This document shows, piece after piece, positions 59,611 through 64,000 of a stretch of DNA of 64,000 bases. Under the pieces are notes generated by a model that had not been told where the DNA came from, did no database searches, and worked only from the letters and a program-made list of their open reading frames with translations. The translations under genes were made by a program, and so were the position numbers. This DNA is from an uncultured Holophagaceae bacterium (lineage in GTDB: Bacteria > Acidobacteriota > Holophagae > Holophagales > Holophagaceae). The stretch lies in the NCBI GenBank assembly GCA_903913215.1, contig CAIWKE010000021.1, positions 19,152-83,151 on the forward strand, written 5' to 3'. How positions within the stretch are numbered: position 1 is the first letter of the stretch; each line of letters begins with the position of its first letter.

Positions 59611-59822
59611 AGATGTTGGCCCGCATCAACCACGTGGGCTGGGTGCACCTCTGGCCCAGCCGGGAGGCCTTCGAGGCTGCGGAGCCTTCAGCCCATTTCT
59701 TCAACAGCCGCAGCGATCCGCGCTGGCTGGAGCTGCAGCTGGATGGGGAGCAGCGGCGGCGCCTGGAAGCCGGAGAGCTGGTGGAGCTGGAGGACCCAGG
59801 CTACCTGGATGACGAATCGTAA
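59607..59822 (+). CDS. Small protein of 71 residues following the MoaB/MogA gene
   Basis: Begins GTG at 59607, sharing GTGA with the upstream stop, so it is probably coupled. MKMLARINHVGWVHLWPSRE and a C-terminal QRRRLEAGELVELEDPGYL give an amphipathic, Trp- and Arg-rich protein without Cys, signal or membrane helix. Not recognised. The start is supported by the overlap and by lack of an alternative gene in this 290-bp space. Confidence 0.55.
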   Translation: MKMLARINHVGWVHLWPSREAFEAAEPSAHFFNSRSDPRWLELQLDGEQRRRLEAGELVELEDPGYLDDES

Positions 59823-59900
59823 AGGGGTGGCGGCTTCTGAACTGGATGGGTGAACGGTCCCCCGGGGCTGTGAGAACCTTGGGGAAAAGGACAGCAGCCC

Positions 59901-60956
59901 ATGACCGACATCCCGCAGATGCTCCATACCCTCAGCCGCCTGGTGGGGCACACGCCCCTGCTGGCGCTGGACCTGCGGGTCCGCGGCGAAGCCCGGCGCA
60001 TCTACGCGAAGGCGGAGCATTTCAACTACACGGGCAGCATCAAGGACCGCATGGCACTGCACATCCTGCGCCTGGCCCACGCCTCCGGTGCCCTGCGGCC
60101 CGGAGCTCCCATCGCGGAGGCCACCAGCGGAAATACGGGCATCTCCTTTGCCGCCCTGGGCCGAGCCCTGGGCCACCCGGTGACGATCTTCATGCCGGAC
60201 TGGATGAGCCAGGAGCGCAAGGACCTGATCCGCTCCTTCGGCGCCGCCATCCGCCTGGTGAGCGCCGCCGAAGGCGGCTTCCTTGGCTCCATCCAGCTCA
60301 GCGAGGCCTGGGCTGCGGAGACCCCCGGCGCCTTCCTGCCCTGCCAGTTCGCCAACGTGGCCAACGTCGAGGCCCATGCCCGTACCACGGGGCCGGAGAT
60401 CGTGGCTCAGCTGGGCACCCTGGGGTTGAAGGCCCGGGCCTTCGTGGCAGGCGTGGGTACCGGCGGCACGGTCATGGGTGTGGGCCAGTACCTCAAGGGC
60501 CTGGACTCCACCATCCTGGTCCATGCCGTGGAACCCGCCAACTCGCCCACCCTGCGCACGGGGCACAAGATCGGCAAGCACCGCATCCAGGGCATCTCCG
60601 ACGAATTCATTCCCGCCATCGTCCACCTGGACCAGCTGGACGAGATCCTCTCCGTGGACGATGGCGATGCCATCCTCATGGCGCAGAAGCTGGCGGAGCG
60701 GGGCCTGGGTGTGGGCATCAGCAGCGGGGCCAACCTGCTGGCCGCCCTCATGGCCCAGGACCGGCTGGGACGCGAGGCAGTGGTGGTGACGGTGCTGAGC
60801 GACAGCAACAAGAAATACCTCACCACGGACCTCATGCGTGAGGAGCCACTCAAGCCGGGTCTCCTAAGTCCCGACATCGAGTTCCTGGGCATCGGCGCGG
60901 CCATCCGGGGCTGCGACGTGTGCCTCCCAGACCCGGCTGTGCGATCCTGCGGCTGA
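59901..60956 (+). CDS. Cysteine synthase / cystathionine beta-synthase-family PLP enzyme
   Basis: A 351-residue fold-type II PLP enzyme. The PLP Lys48 is in [12 protein letters not shown], with substrate loop [13 protein letters not shown] and phosphate loop [11 protein letters not shown]. It resembles CysK/CysM but has a variant first motif (NYTGSIKD for NPxxSVKD) and a C-terminal extension ending [16 protein letters not shown]. This could mean a sulfide- or homocysteine-using role or another beta-replacement. GGACAGC precedes the ATG. It abuts the convergent membrane-protein gene. Confidence 0.85.
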   Translation: MTDIPQMLHTLSRLVGHTPLLALDLRVRGEARRIYAKAEHFNYTGSIKDRMALHILRLAHASGALRPGAPIAEATSGNTGISFAALGRALGHPVTIFMPDWMSQERKDLIRSFGAAIRLVSAAEGGFLGSIQLSEAWAAETPGAFLPCQFANVANVEAHARTTGPEIVAQLGTLGLKARAFVAGVGTGGTVMGVGQYLKGLDSTILVHAVEPANSPTLRTGHKIGKHRIQGISDEFIPAIVHLDQLDEILSVDDGDAILMAQKLAERGLGVGISSGANLLAALMAQDRLGREAVVVTVLSDSNKKYLTTDLMREEPLKPGLLSPDIEFLGIGAAIRGCDVCLPDPAVRSCG

Positions 60957-61700
60957 TCAGGAGCCGACTGGGTTCTGCAGGCTGGCCTCCAAACGCTGAT
61001 AGAGCGCCAGCAGGGTGCAGGTCATCCAGACATTCAGCAGGCTGTTCAGCAGGTTGAAGACCCAGAAGGCCGGGTGCTTCAGACGCAGGAGGGCGCTCGG
61101 GATCTGGTCGGAGTCAAGGTTTGGCAGGAGCTTGTTCATGGCCAGACCCGCCACAGTCATGTAGACCAGCACCACCAGCGCGATGGCCAACACGGCCTGC
61201 ACGATGCGGGGCCAGTGCCGGACCATGGCTGCTTGGCTCCAGCGCAGGGAGGTCAGGAGATCCTCCCCCCGCAGCAACATGCGCAGAGGGGCCCAGCCGA
61301 AGAGGGTCAGCACAATGATGCCGGGCAGAACGAAGAGGGCCACCCCCAGGCCGACAGCAACGCCAAGGCCCACGACCAGGAGGAAGGTCTTGAGCCACCT
61401 GGTGTCGAAGGTGGCCTGCCAAGTGGCCGCTGGATTCCCGGGCTGGTTCAGCGCTTCTGCATCCAGCCGGGCCTGCAGCCAGGGATGGAAATACATGGTC
61501 ATGGGAAGCAGGCCCACCATACCGAAGACCAGCTGAGTGATTGGACTGGGGCTCACTTTGGCCACCATTTCCAGGGCCGGTCCCAGCTGGGCGAGGGCTG
61601 TGGCCAGCAGCGCCAGGCCCAGGCTGAGGGCCGGGTGGCGGCGGAGCAGGGCGAAGCCTTCGCGAAGGGCGCCGAGGTGGGAGGGCAGGGGAGTCGCCAT
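60957..61700 (-). CDS. Multi-pass membrane protein of unknown function
   Basis: A 247-residue integral membrane protein with about six hydrophobic helices, including LSLGLALLATALAQL, VVGLGVAVGLGVALFVLPG and VLAIALVVLVYMTVAGL. It resembles the glycerophosphoryl-diester/YciC-like membrane families in layout only; no catalytic motif is visible. The ribosome site GGAGGG is only 1 nt from ATG 61698-61700. Divergent from yqgE by 34 bp. Confidence 0.7.
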   Translation of the reverse strand: MATPLPSHLGALREGFALLRRHPALSLGLALLATALAQLGPALEMVAKVSPSPITQLVFGMVGLLPMTMYFHPWLQARLDAEALNQPGNPAATWQATFDTRWLKTFLLVVGLGVAVGLGVALFVLPGIIVLTLFGWAPLRMLLRGEDLLTSLRWSQAAMVRHWPRIVQAVLAIALVVLVYMTVAGLAMNKLLPNLDSDQIPSALLRLKHPAFWVFNLLNSLLNVWMTCTLLALYQRLEASLQNPVGS

Positions 61701-61734
61701 CCCTCCAGCCTAGCTTGCTATGATCTTCTCCATC

Positions 61735-62247
61735 ATGTCCTACGAAGCTCCCTGCCTCCTGGTGGCCAGCCCCGCGCTCCTGGATCCCAACTTCCTGCAC
61801 AGCGTAGTGCTCATCGTGGAGCACGACGAGGAAGGGGCTCTGGGCCTCATCCTCAACCGTCCCCTGCCGCTGAGCCTGGCCCAAGTGAGCCAGGAGGGCG
61901 CCATGCTGTTCCAGGGTTCCGAGGAGGCCACGGCCTGGCGGGGCGGGCCAGTGGACCCCCAGCGGGGCATTCTCCTGGTACAGGGGGGCCTGCCCGAGGA
62001 GGAGGACACGGTAGTGGACCTCACCCACTTCGTGAGCCATCGCAAGGACCTGCTGGAGGAGCTGCTAGGGAATCCCCTGGGCCGCTTCCGGCTGTTCCTG
62101 GGCTACGCCGGTTGGGCGGCTGGGCAGCTGGACCAGGAGCTGGAGATGGGCGCCTGGACCCGGCGACCTGTGGTCTCCGAGTGGCTCATGCCCCAGGAGC
62201 CTCTGGGGCTTTGGCAGATGGCCCTGGGGAGCGCTCCCGGGGACTGA
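61735..62247 (+). CDS. yqgE: YqgE/AlgH family protein
   Basis: A 170-residue protein of the YqgE/AlgH family. MSYEAPCLLVASPALLDPNF, SVVLIVEHDEEGALGLILNRP, WRGGPVDPQRG and RLFLGYAGWAAGQLDQEL match the conserved core. The function is unclear. ATG 61735 is used; an upstream ATG at 61720 lies inside a TATGAT hexamer (61719-61724) that could be the -10. Confidence 0.92.
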   Translation: MSYEAPCLLVASPALLDPNFLHSVVLIVEHDEEGALGLILNRPLPLSLAQVSQEGAMLFQGSEEATAWRGGPVDPQRGILLVQGGLPEEEDTVVDLTHFVSHRKDLLEELLGNPLGRFRLFLGYAGWAAGQLDQELEMGAWTRRPVVSEWLMPQEPLGLWQMALGSAPGD

Positions 62248-62306
62248 GAAACGCTGAAACTTCGGGGCCTGGGACCAGCCCGGGGAGACTGGATCTCAAA
62301 ACAGAT

Positions 62307-62364
62307 AAAAATTTTCAGTTGGTAGTTAAAAAATTATTGCGCCATCGCAAAAAAGTAATTAGAT
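62307..62364 (+). promoter_or_regulatory. AT-rich promoter region of the NCS2 permease
   Basis: AT-rich patch with AAAAATTTTCA (62307-62317), TTAAAAAATTA (62326-62336), then TTGCGC (62337-62342), 16-bp spacer and TTAGAT (62359-62364) as a possible promoter. AAAAATTTTCA is identical to 14336-14346 in the nucleoside-transporter promoter. Confidence 0.4.
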
Positions 62365-62430
62365 TCATTCCCGGGTCGTCATCAATCAGCTGCAACCCTG
62401 CTGCAGCCCCGAGCCCGAGGAGACCAGTCC

Positions 62431-63819
62431 ATGTCTACTTCGCCCGCCATTCATCCTGTTGACGAAATGCTGCCTCCGGGACGGCTCAGCCTCCTGGGCA
62501 TCCAGCACGTGCTGGTGATGTACGCCGGCGCCGTAGCCGTGCCCCTCATCATCGGCGGGGCCCTGAAGCTCCCCAAGGAGCAGCTGGCCCAGCTCATCAA
62601 TGCGGACCTCTTCGCCTGCGGCATCGCGACCCTGTTCCAGGCCCTCGGCGTCTGGAAGTTCGGCATCCGCCTGCCGGTGATGATGGGCGTCACCTTCGCA
62701 GCCGTGGGCCCCATGGTGGTCATGGCTGGCAATCCTGACCTGGGCCTCCTGGGCATCTACGGCGCGGTCATCGGCGCGGGCCTCTTCGGCATCCTGGTGG
62801 CCCCGCTCATCAGCCGCCTGCTGCCCTATTTCCCGCCGGTGGTCACGGGCACCATCATCACCGTCATCGGCATTTCGCTCATGCGGGTGGGCGTGAACTG
62901 GGCTGCCGGTGGCAATCCCACAATCATGTCCGCTGGGGTCCGCATCCCCAACCCCGCCTACGGCGCGCCCCTGAACCTGGGCATCGCCCTCTTCGTGCTG
63001 GTCTTCATCCTCTGCATCACCCGCTTCGTGAAGGGCTTCCTGGCCAATGTCGCCGTGCTGTCGGGCATCATCGTGGGCACCCTGGTGGCCACTGCCTTCG
63101 GCAAGGTCAGCTTCGCGGGCCTCCACGACGCTCCCTGGGTGGCCGTCGTGCGTCCCTTCCAGTTCGGCTGGCCCAAGTTCAACCTCGTGGCCCTGATTAC
63201 CATGTGCATCGTCATGATCGTGGTGATGATCGAGTCCCTGGGCATGTTCCTGGCTCTGGGCAACATCACCGACAAGAAAATTTCCCAGGATGATCTGACC
63301 GCGGGCCTCCGGGTGGATGGCCTGGGCACCCTCATTGGCGGCATCTTCAACACCTTCCCCTACACCTCCTTCAGCCAGAACGTGGGCCTGGTGGGCGTCA
63401 CCGGCGTTCGCAGCCGCTTCGTCTGCGCCGCTGGCGGCGTGATCCTGCTGGCCCTGGGCCTCCTGCCCAAGCTGGCGGTGATCGTGGCCTCGGTGCCTCC
63501 CTTCGTCCTCGGCGGCGCGGGCATCGTCATGTTCGGCATGGTCTGCGCCACGGGCATCCGCATCCTGGGCGGCGTGGATTTCCAGACCAACCGCTTCAAC
63601 CTCTTCGTCGTGGCCATCAGCATCGGTTTCGGCATGATCCCCCTGGTGGCGGACAAGTTCTTCTCCCAGATGCCCAAGGCCCTGGGGCCGCTGCTGGAGA
63701 GTGGCATCCTCCTGGCCTCCATCGTGGCGGTGTTGCTGAACCTCTTCTTCAACAAGATCCACAGCCTCGAAGAGGCAGAGACCGAATCCGCTGTGGCCAC
63801 GGCCCAGAGCGAAGCCTAG
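62431..63819 (+). CDS. NCS2-family nucleobase:cation symporter (xanthine/uracil permease type)
   Basis: A 462-residue membrane transporter with 12-14 hydrophobic helices. Features of NCS2 proteins are LSLLGIQHVLVMYAGAVAVP, GVTFAAVGPM and NTFPYTSFSQNVGLVGVTG, with SRFVCAAGGVILL after it. Substrate type within NCS2 (xanthine, urate or uracil) is not certain, but the adjacent YgeW-like gene and xanthine genes in the window favour a purine. GGAG precedes ATG 62431. A likely operon with the next gene, 42 bp away. Confidence 0.92.
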   Translation: MSTSPAIHPVDEMLPPGRLSLLGIQHVLVMYAGAVAVPLIIGGALKLPKEQLAQLINADLFACGIATLFQALGVWKFGIRLPVMMGVTFAAVGPMVVMAGNPDLGLLGIYGAVIGAGLFGILVAPLISRLLPYFPPVVTGTIITVIGISLMRVGVNWAAGGNPTIMSAGVRIPNPAYGAPLNLGIALFVLVFILCITRFVKGFLANVAVLSGIIVGTLVATAFGKVSFAGLHDAPWVAVVRPFQFGWPKFNLVALITMCIVMIVVMIESLGMFLALGNITDKKISQDDLTAGLRVDGLGTLIGGIFNTFPYTSFSQNVGLVGVTGVRSRFVCAAGGVILLALGLLPKLAVIVASVPPFVLGGAGIVMFGMVCATGIRILGGVDFQTNRFNLFVVAISIGFGMIPLVADKFFSQMPKALGPLLESGILLASIVAVLLNLFFNKIHSLEEAETESAVATAQSEA

Positions 63820-63861
63820 AACCCACCCCTTCCGACTCCCGCCACCCTTCAAGGAGCACCC

Positions 63862-64000
63862 ATGACGAGCCTCGCCGACAACCTGCGGGCCTTCCAGGCC
63901 CTGAACACCGACCTCTTCGAGAAGGACTTCCTCCTCACCTGGGAGCACCCCGAGGAGGAGCTGAAGGCCATCATCACCCTTGCGGACACATTCAAGACCC
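63862..64000 (+). CDS. ygeW: YgeW-like carbamoyltransferase (5' fragment)
   Basis: Only 46 N-terminal residues are in the window. LFEKDFLLTWEHPEEELKAI closely follows the N-terminus of the YgeW knotted carbamoyltransferase family as I remember it (EKDFLLTWE and DELKxxL). YgeW belongs to the anaerobic purine degradation gene sets (ygeWXY, hyuA, ssnA, xdhD) of enterobacteria and gut fermenters. AAGGAG precedes ATG 63862. The assignment rests on a short stretch but the motif is distinctive. Confidence 0.75.
   Translation, partial: MTSLADNLRAFQALNTDLFEKDFLLTWEHPEEELKAIITLADTFKT

Noticed and set aside
62248..62430. Purine riboswitch before the NCS2 permease
   Set aside because: I looked for the conserved three-way-junction core of purine riboswitches and did not find it; the region is AT-rich promoter sequence.
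62386..63948. 520-residue leftward ORF
   Set aside because: Antisense to the NCS2 permease; extremely His/Asp/Glu-rich because hydrophobic codons are read backwards.
1..64000. tRNA or rRNA genes, CRISPR arrays, insertion sequences, prophage
   Set aside because: No cloverleaf-like segments with T-loop sequence, repeat-spacer arrays, transposase genes or terminal inverted repeats were seen by eye; absence is not proof.

Overview
The window is GC-rich bacterial chromosome of a Gram-negative type. It has lpxA/fabZ, an outer-membrane porin, a type IV pilus secretin operon and the futalosine menaquinone gene mqnA. Gene content (fermentative purine use, selenium-dependent molybdenum hydroxylase genes, pilMNOPQ) suggests an Acidobacteriota/Holophagae organism such as Geothrix or Holophaga; that assignment is inference from gene types, not from a search. 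I found no tRNA, rRNA, CRISPR array, insertion sequence or prophage.

Bases 1-16465 form a purine-catabolism island. Reading leftward: a BMP-type nucleoside ABC transporter (ATPase, two permeases, binding protein), a fused selenium-dependent xanthine dehydrogenase, an XdhC-like accessory protein, yqeC, yqeB, a cysteine desulfurase, selD, a small DUF3343 Se/S-carrier-like gene, yedF, and a second xanthine dehydrogenase subunit (xdhA-like) running off the left edge. Several of these genes overlap by 4 nt (ATGA or GTGA). This is the labile-selenium-cofactor (SDMH) gene set with an XdhA partner. Rightward or convergent lie guanine deaminase and 8-oxoguanine deaminase. The theme returns at 62431-64000 with an NCS2 nucleobase permease and the start of a YgeW-like carbamoyltransferase, so the purine genes sit at both edges of the window.

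Bases 16466-28700 hold a phosphate-selective-type porin with a CRP-like site in its promoter, a CBS-domain protein, a POT-like transporter, a DPP-IV peptidase frameshifted before its catalytic His, pepQ, mqnA, and an alkylation-repair run: a Cys-less alkyltransferase-like protein, then alkyltransferase, AraC-AlkA and alkyltransferase joined by ATGA overlaps. A 23S/tRNA uracil methyltransferase and a GAF/HD-GYP protein follow.

Bases 30500-46400 are mostly housekeeping: fabZ-lpxA-era, carbonic anhydrase, an orphan MacB/LolD-type ATPase, an acyltransferase/ACP-like/acyl-ligase fusion, a thiolase lacking one active-site Cys, a SanA-like protein, a large CehA/McbA-like lipoprotein next to dnaB, an E2 acyltransferase with a duplicated tail remnant beside it, and gatA.

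Bases 46600-63800 hold a J-domain protein and PP2C phosphatase, then pilMNOPQ with a strong terminator, two small genes on the opposite strand, and a second PP2C operon (PP2C, RdgC-like, unknown, amidase). They end with purK, a MoaB/MogA-type gene, a cysteine-synthase-like gene, a membrane protein and yqgE.
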